Below are positions 63,991-64,000 of a stretch of 64,000 nucleotides of DNA, piece by piece; within the stretch, counting starts at the first letter, position 1, and each line of letters starts with the position of its first letter. A model generated the notes under the pieces. That model was not told where the DNA came from and ran no database searches. It saw only the letters and a list, made by a program, of their open reading frames with translations. The stretch lies in NCBI GenBank assembly GCA_963921425.1, contig OY992837.1, positions 11,691,896-11,755,895 on the forward strand. The letters are read 5' to 3'. The position numbers were made by a program, and so were the translations under genes. The stretch is from Dryas octopetala. Lineage: Eukaryota > Streptophyta > Magnoliopsida > Rosales > Rosaceae.

Positions 63991-64000
63991 TATTATATTA

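Overview
This is nuclear DNA of a flowering plant. Genes are split by AT-rich GT-AG introns, the intergenic DNA is AT-rich and full of nested transposable elements, and the three readable genes are typical plant families: a PLS-class pentatricopeptide repeat (PPR) protein, a plastid TypA/BipA GTPase and a calcium-dependent protein kinase. A woody eudicot, perhaps Rosaceae, is a guess from protein and repeat style. No prokaryotic, viral or organellar segment was seen.

Layout. 1-3.4 kb: an intact single-exon PPR gene on the minus strand. 3.4-8.3 kb: foldback elements and degenerate repeats. 8.4-16.6 kb: the TypA/SVR3-type gene on the plus strand; I joined 14 exons into an uninterrupted 683-residue frame. 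16.9-22.0 kb: a probable Helitron-like insertion block. 22-31.5 kb: gene-free, with SINE-like sequences, MITEs and microsatellites. 31.9-35.7 kb: a CPK32-like kinase, 8 exons, 531 residues. 36-38.1 kb: a pyrimidine-rich tract, a gene-like relic and a decayed Ty1/copia pol fragment. 38-45 kb: small elements. 45.2-51.2 kb: a Mutator-like element (MULE) with about 420-bp terminal inverted repeats and a broken FAR1-like transposase; its right end carries two further insertions, each with a 9-bp target-site duplication (TSD). 51,266-51,465 is a 200-N gap, and the 1.65 kb before it is repeated after it, most likely two contig ends that were never merged. 53-64 kb: gene-free, with a three-level nest of elements whose TSDs and unoccupied paralogous site are all visible.

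Main observations. (1) The PPR and TypA genes, 4.9 kb apart and divergent, share a nearly identical start: 5' leader, start codon and about 32 codons of presumptive transit peptide, in inverted orientation. This looks like transfer of a targeting presequence by local duplication. (2) At least eleven tiny insertions consist of 3-30 nt plus a short A run, flanked by 11-18 bp direct repeats, as expected for extremely 5'-truncated retrotransposition. (3) A multi-level TE stratigraphy can be ordered from TSDs alone.

The genes do not form a functional cluster. The PPR and TypA proteins probably both act in chloroplast gene expression; the kinase is a separate calcium-signalling gene.
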